From Salminus brasiliensis (taxonomy: Eukaryota; Chordata; Actinopteri; Characiformes; Bryconidae): a stretch of DNA of 64,000 nucleotides. The notes beneath the pieces were generated by a model that searched no databases, had not been told where the DNA came from, and saw only the letters and a program-made list of their open reading frames with translations. Positions 30,461 through 42,469 of the stretch are shown here, in pieces. The position numbers were made by a program, and so were the translations under genes. Where the stretch lies: assembly GCF_030463535.1 (NCBI RefSeq), contig NC_132880.1:25814487-25878486 (forward strand), written 5' to 3'. Within the stretch, counting starts at the first letter, position 1, and each line of letters starts with the position of its first letter.

Positions 30461-30832
30461 AGAGGGACATGAAGTAGGCCTGTCAACTTTATTTTTTAGC
30501 CCCAAAAACCTCGGCTGCAGTCTAAGCTTTGGAAGCCAATGATTTTAAATAGAACCTTGGATCCTTAAACAGTTCTTTGTTATATGGTTCTTCACATACA
30601 AGACACTCTTATTGTAGATGCCCTTTTTATATATAGCACCAGAAAAGGTGTGACCAGTTTATTTCAGTACTATGTAGAACCCTGTCGGCTTTGAGACCAT
30701 TGAATTTAAAGAGACAAATGTAGAAACTGTGCTCTTTCCTTACATGTGTTTATTCTTTTCAGTCTGGTTGAGCGGTTCTGAATGGCGCTGTGTCCTGGAC
30801 TGTCATATTAAACTGGGTCCCGAGGCAGCTCG

Positions 30833-30982
30833 GGGTGTGTGTGTGTGTGTGTGTATGTGTGTGCGTCACACTCAGTCTTTCCTCTTTTCCTGCTGACGTC
30901 TGCCCAGCTGCTCTACCAAACTGTTCCCAACTGAGAAATAGAAAAGCAAAGACGTACAGCAGTGTGTGTGTGTGTGTGTGTT
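30833..30982 (+). repeat. Two (GT)n microsatellites
   Basis: GT runs at about 30836-30863 and 30963-30982 separated by 100 bases of ordinary sequence. Confidence 0.9.
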
Positions 30983-32349
30983 TTTCAACAGTAGGTCTTC
31001 TAAGGTTATTTTTAGCCTGATGAATTGTTGTTGTATTTCAGTTTTACTCAGCAGTGTGTGTCTTCTCCTGCTCTGCTCTCTAATATCTGCGCTGATGAAG
31101 CTTTAGCCCGGCAGTATCTCAGCCCTCTCTCGGCCTGAACCCATTTCCTGCCTAATCTCTCTGTTAATCTGCACTCCATTCATTTTATTCCCACTTTTAT
31201 ATTTCTATCTTAACCCTTAACTGCATGAATAGAATAAAATGTTACATATGGCAACAGTGCATACAGTGGGAGCAAAGCAGTACTGACCACTGGACAGCTT
31301 CGTCATTCTACCATTTTAGGACACAGAAATGTATGAAATTAACTTATTATACTACTGATAAAATCATTAACTGTGTGAAAATGTCCAGTGTGTCCAGTTT
31401 TCATTCAATTCCACTGTACAAGTTGTAGGTTGCAGTTTCATTGTCTTATGTTATTCATTTGTCATTTGTCAGATGTCAGCTCTTGTTTCTGAGCAGTTTT
31501 AGCGTGGCTCTCCACGGTCACTACAAGGCTCTTCTATCAGATTAAATTAATTACCACACCTGGACTGTTTTGCCGCTTGCTTCCTGAAACACAGCAGATA
31601 ACCAATCATGGACAGTGACGACGGCAAGAAGTCTGTCTTCATTAGTAGTAATATCAGGAGGGGGTCACCGGTGGGATATTTTAGCACACACACTCACACA
31701 CACAGCTGCAGTGTCTGACCACAGTCCTCCACATGCCCTCAAATACCACAATACTGAAAGGCTTCAAAAACATATGGTGGTCAGTAAATGTACTCTAAGC
31801 AAAAATTATTATTTGACTGTATCTCTCTGCAGGGAACCACGTACAACAGCTTTTCCTTTTCACATGAAGAACCAATAAAACATCCAGACAGTTCTTTGAC
31901 TTAATATAGTTCTACATAGAACCACTGCTTTTCACTAAAGAACCACTGAAGAACCCCATGATGCTTTTTATTTTTACACCCTTATTTCCAATTGTTAACA
32001 GAGTGTCAGCATAAATACAGTCCCTCGCCATTCTGTCTGAGCTCCCTCTAGTGGTGGTAATTTGGTGGTTAAGTAAGTCATTCCATATTAAGATGTGTGA
32101 GAGCAGGTTTTGTTGAAAAAGTTGTTTCCTCACTTCAAATGTTTCAGACTTTCACCAACAGATCGATGCAGATTAAAGACATCCTGAATCCTGAATAGCA
32201 TCCAGACACCATCTCTGCTGCGCCCGTTCACACCTGCTCACTTCCTGTGACTAATATCTGGGTGGTATGGGTTGTATCCACATATTTAGCTTTTAGCCAC
32301 ATGCATTTACACTTCTCCAGAATATGCAAATATGCTAATTGTGGGTCAA

Positions 32350-33640
32350 TTATTGTGACAAGGATGAGCTGAAAGCTGTGCAGAGGGAACTGAGAAGTCA
32401 GGGAGGGGAAAGACCAGCTACAGGAAGATGCTGGAAGAACATTTACAGCAGAACAATGTCAGGGGAGTTTGGAAAGGCCTTAAAACCCTATCTGGCCACA
32501 CAAAGTCCAACTCCCAGGTGTCGGGGGACCAAAAGTGGGTGAATGATCTCAATCTATTTTTTAACAGATTTGATCAATCACCTAGCCCTCCCCCTACACA
32601 GACACCCCTGCTGTATCCCCACTCAGCAACATTACCATCATGCTGTCCTCCCCCTTCTCTCACAACTTTTGGCTCACAGTCATCATCATCATCATCATCC
32701 CCTAATGGCTCATCATCTGGCAGCATCAACCACCCATTCACACATTCCAGCACCCAGCCCACCTGCTCCAACCTGTCCTTCATAACAACCCAGGTGAGAA
32801 ATGAGCTGAGGAAGATCAAGGCAAAGAAAGCTACAGGTCCTGATGGAATCAGTGCCAGGCTCCTCAAGTCCTGCGCAGATCAGCTGTGCAGGGTAGTTGA
32901 GCATATGTTCAACATGAGCCTGAAATTGGAAGTATTGGAGTACCACAGCTGTGGAAAACTTCTTGTGTGGTACCTGTGCCTAAAACACAGCACCTGAAGG
33001 ACCTAAACAGCTACAGGCCGGTGGCACTGACTTCTTATCTGATGAAGTCACTGGAGAGGCTGGTCCGCGGCACAGGAGCCCCTCAAGGAATGGTCTTGGC
33101 ACCATTCCTCTTCACCCTGTACACTGCTGTTCATGTACAGCTCACCGACCTGTCACCTCCAGAAGTTCTCTGATGACTCGGCGATCGTCGGCCTCGTAAC
33201 TAATGAGGAGGACAGTGAGTACAGAGAACTTATTCAGGACTTTGTGGACCGGTGTCTGCAGAACCACCTTCAGATAAACGCGGGAAAAGACCAAAGAACT
33301 GGTGGTGGATTTCCGCAGGTGCAGACACCTTCTCCATCAGTGATCAGCCAGGGAATGGACATTGAGAGTGTGGACTCTTATAAATACCTGGGTGTTCATC
33401 TGAACAACAAACTGGACTGGTCAGTCAACACTGCTGCACTCTACAAGAAAGGTCAGAGCAGACTCTACCTACTAAGGAGATTGAGGTCCTTTGTAGTGCA
33501 GGGAGAACTCCTGAGGACTTTCTTCGACACAGTGGTGGCATCTGCCATCTTTTATGGAGTGGTCTGCTGGGGGTCCCCACTGTGGGACTAATAAAGGATT
33601 ATCTTATCTTATCTAATCTTATCTTAATTATTACTGGTGT
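32350..33640 (+). mobile_element. Internally deleted LINE (non-LTR retrotransposon), reverse-transcriptase region
   Basis: RT blocks in order: KIKAKKATGPDGISARLL (about 32810), a frameshift, VVPVPKTQHLKDLNSYRPVA (from about 32968), LMKSLERLV, then directly GTGAPQGMVLAPFLFTLYT (about 33070), FSDDSAIVGL (about 33168), DFVDRCLQNHLQINAGK, and YKYLGVHLNNKLDW to a stop near 33590. The block between LERLV and GTGAPQG, which normally holds the first catalytic Asp, is missing, so the copy is dead. It ends in an ATCTTATCTT short tandem repeat, as usual for jockey-superfamily elements. Confidence 0.85.
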
Positions 33641-36199
33641 TTGGGTTGTACAGGGAAGGGTTTTAGTTGTCGGATGCGTGTTGGAGAAGCGGATGCGTTT
33701 ACACTGCTGTAACATGAGACTCAAATGCGTCTCAGACCACCTCCTAAAGTGGTTTAAATGATTGGATTTGTATCTGGTTTAAATCTCGCTGAGTCTTGGG
33801 TGTGTTTACATTTGCATTTTTATGTGGTTAATCCAGATATAAACCTGATACTCAAGATGCATGGAGTGCCCAGGTGTGAACGAGGTCTGAGTGTAAAAAT
33901 CACCATAGGGCCACTGGAACTAGAGCTGACCTTTGTTATCTCATTTGTTTTTGTGTCTGCTCATGTTAAATCACAATTAACAGCATCTTTTACGTCATCT
34001 GGATAATCCAAGGTAGTGCCGGCGAAGTAGGCTGTAGTCCAGCTGCTCCAGTCACACTTGTCCTTGTTTATTTATTTTTTAGACCCCTTTTCTCTTCACC
34101 ATGGCTCGCATTAGTCGTGTTTCTGTTAAGCTACAATGTCTTTACCTTTCACTGTTTGTTACTCCAAGTTGGGCGAGTGAGATCCTGAGGAAGAACAAAG
34201 GACAACACGTGAAGCAGCGACTCAAGGAAAAGCGAGTCAGAATCAGGGACAGAATTTTTTCAAAATATTGGCACATTTTTTTCCTGCTGAAGCATCACAT
34301 TCACTGGACAAACTGGGAATCCAGGGGAAAATCTGCTTTGCTTCTGCACTGCAAGCTCAGTGAAGGCGGTCTGAGACTCCCTTGGTCTAGGAGAGGGGGG
34401 AGGGTCTACCTCATGAGTAGGTGAGTCTGGCTCTGCCTCTGGTCTCTACTGCACGCACTCTGGTTGGGCAAATGCAGATATGCGAAGCTTGAATGGTCGA
34501 TAAAGGCCGGGACGCTTCAGCTAATTGGAATCATAAAGCATCTGGTGCTGAGGAGCCGGAATGAGGGCCCCCAAATGAAAATCTGCTTAGGGCCCCATTA
34601 AGGCTTAGGCTGACCCTGCATTCATGTTTCAACAAGTGACCAAACCACTCTGTTCATATACAAGGTGTTGTAGATGGTTCTTTATGGAAACGTTTACCAA
34701 GGGTTCCACTGTTGTCAAAGAGCCCCATTTCAATACCATTGAGAACTTTTTTTGCTGAGAGTGTAGCTAATAAACAATAGGCATATAATCTAGATGAACG
34801 TGCCAACGTTGGATGTTCCTCATCAGAAGAACCCTACGACTGAGCTTACTGCTACTTGAAAGCAGCACAACAGTGTGGCTCAGAAGAGCTCTACTGTAGA
34901 AGTCTAGATTACTGTACTGTTTACTGTGGAAGGCTACTGCTCCGCTAGTTTGATGCTAACACAACATTTTACATGTCATTGAGACACTGGAAACGGGATA
35001 AACAAAGACTACTTTGATAAAGCAGATTAAAGGGTTTCTGTATTAAACATTGCTTGGTAATAAAAGGCATAACTGACAGCGTTGGCATTGTTGAGCTAAT
35101 TGCCTCCGCTATGATGATGCTAATTTCTCCTAGCAGCCTCATGAGATTTTATGATGTTTACCTTTATGATGTTATCAGCAAGTTAGCAGTAGGGTACATT
35201 CAACCACACACCGGTTTGATTTCAGGTTAAAGTGATAGGAAAATGGAAATGTGGGGGCACTCAGGGGGGAAACATCATAACTAGCATTACAAAAAAAATC
35301 AGGTTTCTTGCAATGACCTTTTTTTTTTAACATTGAGGGCACCAAATCCCTAAACCTGCATAACACACCTTTGAGAATGCACTTCATCCTGCTTTAAATG
35401 CTTATTCGTATACAAGAGAATCATTATGCAACTCAATTTGTGGAATAATATCATGATTGGATCTCCATCTGGGACGTCCGTGTTGCCGGGAAACCAGTAA
35501 ACACACTGCAGAGGCCAGAACATTGTGGGTCTTTAAAAGCAAGCATTTCTGGGCGGGGGTGCATCCACCCTGCTGCTCTGCCGCAAAACCGCGTCCCCCC
35601 ACGGGTCCTGTTTTTATTTCTCCTGTTTGCCGCCACACAGTAATTCCAGCTGTGTGATTATAGGGAAAAAAAGATAACTGCGAAGTACGAAGAAAACAAA
35701 ACAAAAAAAAAACACAACACGATTATTGTGACTGGCTGATGATTGCGGTTTCGCTGTGTATGCAAAGTGCCCACAGCGGGAAACGCCACGGTTCATCAGA
35801 TATCCCAGAATTCACAGCGGGAGGATGGGGTGGGGGGGTTAGCTCACAAAGAACTTGTCTAAACGTCTACTTCACTGAAGTGCTTATTCATTGAGTGGCA
35901 CTGTTTATAAATCAGCATGCCATGCTCTGATGCAGAGCCATCAGTACTTCATTTAACACCTTAATTACAGCGTTCTGATTGATCCAGTGGATTCGCTGAG
36001 CACTGAGGTTAATATTATGTACTCTTGAAATCTCTTTGCATGGACATTGAGCGTTTTCACTGAAAAAATAACAGAAAAACACTGAGAAAATGACTTTAAA
36101 ATCAGATAATGGACTGCTTATATAATGTAAATAATATATCTCAAGCGTTGGCCTGGAATTTTAAACTGTATTTTCTTGGCATTGTTGAATAATGAGGGT

Positions 36200-36602
36200 T
36201 TGATATATGGAACTGACAAACCGTCAACCTTACAAACTGCCGTGTCCTTTTTCGAAAGTTTTGAGGTTGTGGGGAGGTGTCTTTTATACTGTTAACGAGT
36301 TCAAACAGGTGCCATTAATACAGGTAATGAGTGGAGGACAGATAAGCCTCTTAAAGAAGAAGTTACAGGTCTGTGACAGCCAGAAATCTTGCTTGTTTGT
36401 AGGTGACCAAATACTTATTTTCCACCATTATTTGCAAATAAATTCTTTAAAAATCAGACAATGTGATTTTCAGATTTTATTTTCTCATTTTGTCTCTCAT
36501 AGTTGAGGTCTACCTATGATGTCAATTACAGGCCTCTCTCATTTTTTAAGTAGGAGAACTTGCACAATTGGTGACTGACTAAATACTTTTTTCCCACTGT
36601 AT
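36200..36602 (+). mobile_element. 3' fragment of a Tc1-like/teleost DNA transposon
   Basis: Contains GTGCCATTAATACAGGTAAT, GGTGACCAAATACTTATTTT, CCTATGATGTCAATTACAGG and the terminal ACTAAATACTTTTTTCCCAC then TGTA. This is the 3' part of a family found widely in fish genomes. I see no matching left end, so it is a truncated copy. Confidence 0.7.
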
Positions 36603-36949
36603 AATGCAATGCTAAATATAAAATACTATACTATATATTATGCAAATGTTTTGTAGCTCCATTTTGGACATTGTTTTGCCCTATAATGAAAAATGCTGAG
36701 ATACAGAAGAGATTCAGAAACTACAGAAACTGGATTTGTTTGAAGGTTTTACTAAATGCAGGTGTTTGGCCTGGTTGCTGGGTCACATTTACACATTATT
36801 ATTCGGTTCAGGGTTTAGACCAGCAAGCTTGTGCTGATTAATATGAGCTTTGCCTACAAGGTCAGTGTTTAGCACAGTGGGACCCTGCAGTTAAACTAGG
36901 CAACAGTGGCTTTTCTCCACAGGCCATAGGTGACATTATCCCCCGCACA

Positions 36950-36951
36950 CG

Positions 36952-36990
<39 letters not shown>
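36950..36990 (+). repeat. (CA)n microsatellite with alternating CG head
   Basis: CACGCACGCGCGCGCACACA followed by pure CA units; alternating purine-pyrimidine, potentially Z-DNA forming. Confidence 0.9.
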
Positions 36991-36991
<1 letters not shown>

Positions 36992-39900
36992 TCTGAACAC
37001 AGTTATATAGGTAAATAAATTGGGGACATTTTTGGTCCTTAATCACAAAGCTGCCCCCAAATGAACTGGTGTGTACTCTGATGTTTTCCCCCAAAGGTTG
37101 TATCTCAGAGGTATCTCAGCTTAACAGTGAAATACAGACTTCAGTGAAAAACTACAGCAGCTTGAGTGAGTACCTATTCACAATGATGTGTCCCATATGT
37201 ATACAAGATATGTAAGTACCTATTTGTTATAATACCATGGGCCATATGTAGTGTGTGTGTGTGTGTATGTGTGTATGTGTATGTAAAGAGGGGTACATGA
37301 GGTAAAAGAGAGAATAGCTCCAGTCTTTTTGGGTCATCTATTCTGGAATATGAGGAGGTATATGTGTTTGGGGGTTGGTGATGGTGGCCTATTTCTGCCT
37401 CCTTCAGCATGCGGGGAAAAAGAGAGAGATGGGAGCAAGGTTTTACCTCATTCTTTTACAGTACAGGACATTATGGTCCACCACCTGCTTTTATTTCAGC
37501 ATTTATGAAAAACTACCACAATTTTCAAAAATTTAGATTTTAAGATTCCTCTAGTATTCATTACCAAATATATTCAGTATGAGGTTCAGACACTATTTCA
37601 CCACATTCTGCAATTTTCCATGCAAGTTCCACTTACAACAAAATCAGTCAGAATTCCTGTTTATATTGTTTGGACTTTTTTAGTGTTTTTTACACTTATT
37701 TAGATTCCCTTCTACCCTCTCTTTCCTTCTGTTTTCATAAATTAGTACTTATATTACCCTGTAAACAGTCTCATAAAAAGGGCCCATTCTACACTTGTCT
37801 TGTATGTATGTCGTCTAAGCTCCATCAACAGACTTTGTGTATAATTATGTGGCTCAAAATTCATTTCTACATCATTTTGCAATCTCTCTTTATCCCCTAA
37901 ACAGGTCCTGTGCCTGTAAGGCCGATAGGTAAATGAGCGCTGGGCTGACTGTCCTGTATTCTGGCTGATTCAAAAAGCAGTCCGAGCAGAAAACTGTGTA
38001 TAACGTCAGTGTACATGGGCGGGGCTTAACTTCTGTAGGCCGAAGAGGCGGTTATATGTAAAGGTCGTAGAACGGTTTCATGGTTTCCCAGTGTTTTTAC
38101 AGCTTAGTTTCCATATATGGAATACAGTTTCAAATAAATATAAAACACCACACTGCTTTATTTTCTTCATAAAATAATGAAGACTGAGTTTGATGTTCCA
38201 TGATATGAGCCCTTTTAATCTCAAGTTTCCAGTGAATTGGAGATTTCCCCTTTTAAGAAAAAGTTTTGTCTAAGCTTTAAAAAAAAACAAAAAACTTTTT
38301 CAATCAACAGAGTAAAAGAAATGTTGATGTCGTTCATAATGATGCAATAGGACCTTACAGGAAATACTGTGTAAGTGCAAGTGAGCACATTCAGCTGGAC
38401 CCAGTGCTACTTTCTTTGAGGTTTTGTATCATCCCTAAATATTTACCTTAAAATGTTTTATATCAGCTTTGATATCGATTTTATATTTAATATTTAATCA
38501 CAGGCTCCATGACTTGTTTTCTCAGATCTTCCCTCTAATATATATGCTGTAACAGTGAAGCGTTTATGTTGGAAAAAAACACAAGATTTCAAAGAAGCCT
38601 GTTCAATTGAAAGCAATAGTTATTTGTCATTTTTGCTGCCTCTGTATGCTCAGACTGAGAACATCGCCAGAAGAGCGACACCATCCGGGGCAGCAGGGGG
38701 AGGGGAGTGGAGTGGTTTGGCACCTTGCACAAGGGCAAACACTCAACCAGGACTACACAGTCAGTGCTGGGCTTTAAACACATGACATTCTGGACTCTCT
38801 ATCTCTTTCAAATACAGTGTGAAATGTTTGCAATCAAAAAAGGGCCATCTTGAGGACCCTTCCTGGTACCAGGAAGAATACTATGGGTGGCCAAAAAATG
38901 GTTAGCCAAGGTCCAAAAAAGATGAATTTTAAAATATCCTAAAAACTGAAAACAAGACAAGTGTAACTTATATTCACAGATTTTATTCACAACATCATGC
39001 ACCATGTAGAGGCATCCTAAGCATAAACCAAAAGTAATGGATGCCCTCAAATCAGAAGAAGGCTGCCAGTAAGAGGTTTCTATAGGGGAGGGGGGAGGGG
39101 TGTTATTAATAAATAGCAGTTCAGGGGAACTGTGGAAGTCAAGATTAGCTATGACAAAATAATGATCCAAAACTGTCCCGCAAAACCATCATGGACTACC
39201 TGAAGAGACCCAGAGTGAAGCTTTTGGAATGAGCCACACAGTCCCCTGACTCAACCAGTCCAAGCAAACCTAAAGGCCGCCCCCTCAACGAGGCCTTGTC
39301 TAGGAGGTCTTAAGTAAGTAAGTGAGAGCAGTGAGAGTAGGTCACTGTAGTGTGGTCCGGCACAGAGGGCACAGATGCAGCGGAGCAAATCAGACAACAG
39401 CACAACCACTCACCTCCTTCGTTCTGCAAAGCTTATTACCATGGAAACAGGGTCGGACCTCCCAATCAAAATGCACAGCGCATCTTCACAGATGCCCCAT
39501 TACCAGCAACACTTACACACACACAGACAGACATTCCCACCCACCACAACACACACAAACGCATATGCATGATCAATGCAGTAGAGCTTTCCCAATAGAG
39601 GGAGAGCGTCTCAAGCGCTAACATATAATAAAAACTTCTGAAAATAACTCGCTAGTCGCCTCAGGCTGGACTGCGTCCTCGCTGTACTTGAGAGGAAATT
39701 TTTTACACATTTGACTTCAGTCTGCTTCAGAGCTTCAGTCTGGAGCAATTCTCCACTCTCCAGCTCTCACCAGCTCTCATACGTCACTCTGTAAACAGGA
39801 TTTAAGACTTAGATGCCTGAGGCTTCGAAAACAGAGTGGATTTACATGAAAGACTGTTTGCATTTTGGTTTGCTTTTGAAATTTCATATTTTATAATAAG

Positions 39901-40574
39901 AGTAATTATGCTGGGTTTGTTTCATAACTAAGTCAAACCCAGCTCATTCTAATATTTAAACAAACTGCATTCCCAGAAAAAAGGTGCAAAGCAGCTAATA
40001 AACAAATAATAATTTCAGATGTTTTCTCTTGTAGTTCATTAATGGGAGGCTTATAAGCAAAAAATGGTCAACTATTATTCTATTAATAGTGAAATGCTTT
40101 ACTAACTTTGATTCAGAATTCAGTTTGTGTGTACAGAGTGCTAAACACAACGCAGACAGTCACAAGTTTGTATATGTGACCAGTTCTGATGCACGATGAT
40201 GATAAGGAAGTGTCCGAGTTCACATGTTTCTACCACTACTTATTAAACTAAATATACTCTCCCTATATAGCGCACTATTTATAAGGGAGTAGGGAACCAT
40301 TTTGGCCACAGCCACAGTGTTTCTTTGTGAACTTGTGATTCATGCTGGCAGGCCTAAAAGAATTCACTGAGCTAAAGGATTAGGATGATCTATGATTGAA
40401 TGTAGTTATTAATATATAATTTTAATATACTTATTGCATGTACTGTTACAATTTTCTTGGACATATGCTGCTCTGTGTAATCATTGCATTTCTCTCCCTT
40501 ACTGTATATATGTATAGGTATCTAGTTTTAAATACCAACCCCTTAACACAAACATTGAATGTGTATGCAAATAT

Positions 40575-40712
40575 ATTATATATACACAGGTGCTTGTCAT
40601 AAAATTAGAATATCAATCAAAAAGTTGATTTATTTCAGTAATTCCATTCAAAAAGTGAAACTTGTATATTATATTCATTCATTACACAGACTGATATATT
40701 TCAAGTGTTTAT
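40575..40712 (+). mobile_element. 5' fragment of a widespread teleost DNA-transposon repeat
   Basis: CATAAAATTAGAATATCAAT, AAAAAGTTGATTTATTTCAG, AATTCCATTCAAAAAGTGAA and CATTACACAGACTGATATAT match a very common fish repeat end. The partner end is not visible. Confidence 0.7.
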
Positions 40713-42226
40713 TTCTTTTCATTTTAACTACTAGAAACCCTTATGATTTAACAGAGCATTATCCCCTCCCTCTTCCATGGCCTAAACTGAGGGCATAGTT
40801 CAAACCATACACCATTTGTTTTTTGGTAGGAATTCATGTAGTTTGACATGGCAAGACAAATCCACACTGGCTCTAGCGGCTCTCAAACTACAGTGAACAG
40901 TTTTTATTCCGTATCTGAGCTGTTTAGGGTATCAAGCTTTTGACTGTTTGGGATCAGTAAAGATAAATGAAGCAGGTGTACATGCTCACAGCACAAAGAA
41001 AAAAATAGGCCTAAGCCCAGGGGCTGTCAGATTCCTGCTCATTAAGAACAAAGTGTCTACAACAGCACAGGCAACAGAACCCCAGGAACACACCAAAACC
41101 TCATGAAAAGACACCATGTAGAAAAGACCACTTTACCAGCACACAGTTAAGTACCTTTCTTACCTCACTGGTTTGTTTCCTGATCAGATTAAGCACAATT
41201 CATCATGTATTTTTTACAATTCCATCCAAATGTAACTACTTCTGCAGTCTCAAAAAAGGTTCCCAGGCTGGCAGCACCATGTACCAGCAGGCAGGAAAAT
41301 GCTACATAATACTTGTAAATGTCTGAATAGCCTTCTGTAATACTGCACATCCCTTATGATCAAGCACCAATATGAAAGTTGCCTCCAAGGTTCCCATCTA
41401 GGCAGACACTTAATTCAGCTACCCTGAATCAGATTAAAGCATGTTGCTCATATGAATAAATTATTTTTCTTGGCCAGTACAAAGTTCGTATTAAAACAGT
41501 CAAATCTGTGTAGCCCTACAACACCATGATCTCCTGCTTGTTAAAGGTTGCGGTCTCAACCAGCAAAAACATCCTTACTGTAATGGTCTGTTGCAGTAAA
41601 AGACTTCACAGTAAAAAGAGAGCCAAAGCTGCTTAAAAATAAATAAAAACTCACTGTACCCTTAAAAGGGTTGAAGGGTACACTTGGTGAGTGCAAACAG
41701 TTCTCCACTTGAATTCACCATAAGCTACATTGGCAGTTTGGGAACAAGGAATGCTGAAACTACTCTGGGCAAGGGTCCTCAGGTGTGAAGCTAAGAGTTG
41801 CTGCTTCTAGGGTTCTAGTTTGGAGTATAAAGCAACCAGAGACTGTAAAGAGGTCAAGTATAAACAGCTTTGAAAGAAGCATATTCTGAAACACCAATGT
41901 TTTAACATGATTTTAATTGAATTGTACAGCCAACACAAAGCTCCAAAACCACAGCTGGATTTGTTTCTAGTACCACTACCAAAACAAATATATATATTTT
42001 GCCCCAAATCTTAATTTTACTGATCTGCATTTAAACAAATACAAATAAAGTTACCTTGAGTTCAGACATTGTACATTTACACATTTCATTTAAAATAAAT
42101 CCAGTTACAACCAGCATCCCCCCACCCCAACAAAAACTTCCTCTGCCAAACTGCAGGACATGCACAAGGGGCTTTGTTTCAAATAAAAAATAAGGATCTA
42201 TACTAGGTCTAGTGGATAAAGACATC

Positions 42227-42469
42227 CTAGCCCTTGACCTTCTGAGGAGGTTTAATGTTGAAGAGGTCCCTCAGGTTGACCTCTGGGTCGACATGGTGTG
42301 GTATTTTGCGCTCGTTGAACAAACTGGACAGGTTGGCCTCCACTTTAGCCTTGCGGGAGACGCGCATGCGCAGAGCGAAAAGCCTCCGCAGGTCGTCCTC
42401 CACCAGGGGGCGCTGGCTGCGGCCCTCCAGTCGCTTCTGCCAGGTCTTACTGCTACGCCTCTGACGCTG
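42227..42469 (-). CDS. gtf3a: gtf3a-like exon 9: basic/acidic C-terminal tail
   Basis: Acceptor TGTGTTGCAG, which overlaps a tandem CAGCAG, so a one-residue (Gln) alternative is possible; TAG at 42229-42227. It encodes 80 residues, first Arg/Lys-rich (QRQRRSSKTWQKR) and then three [D/N]LxxLF motifs at residues 314, 334 and 353. No resemblance to the tetrapod C-terminus. GC content is higher than in the surrounding introns and there are no stops across 81 codons. Confidence 0.88.
   Translation of the reverse strand, partial: QRQRRSSKTWQKRLEGRSQRPLVEDDLRRLFALRMRVSRKAKVEANLSSLFNERKIPHHVDPEVNLRDLFNIKPPQKVKG

Larger units (their letters stand above)
24705..42226. other. Intergenic region between stac2 and the gtf3a-like gene
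   Basis: 17.5 kb with no recognisable host gene on either strand. The first part is probably stac2 3' UTR, but no polyadenylation signal can be chosen confidently. It contains a minisatellite (24770-25390), MITEs, GT/GA microsatellites, a deleted LINE (32350-33640) and DNA-transposon fragments (36200-36602, 40575-40710). Low-repeat stretches such as 29200-29600 and 35430-36040 could hold regulatory elements but show no motif I can name. Confidence 0.65.

Noticed and set aside
34101-34424. 107-residue plus-strand open frame
   Set aside because: No recognisable domain or conserved motif and intergenic; likely chance.
38640-38800. Second SINE
   Set aside because: The body (TTGCACAAGGGCAAACACTC) resembles SINE/LINE-related fish repeats, but no box A is visible, so it was not called.
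39322-39621. Overlapping open frames (65-99 residues) near 39.3-39.6 kb
   Set aside because: Three frames open at once through a CA-rich stretch; composition artefact.
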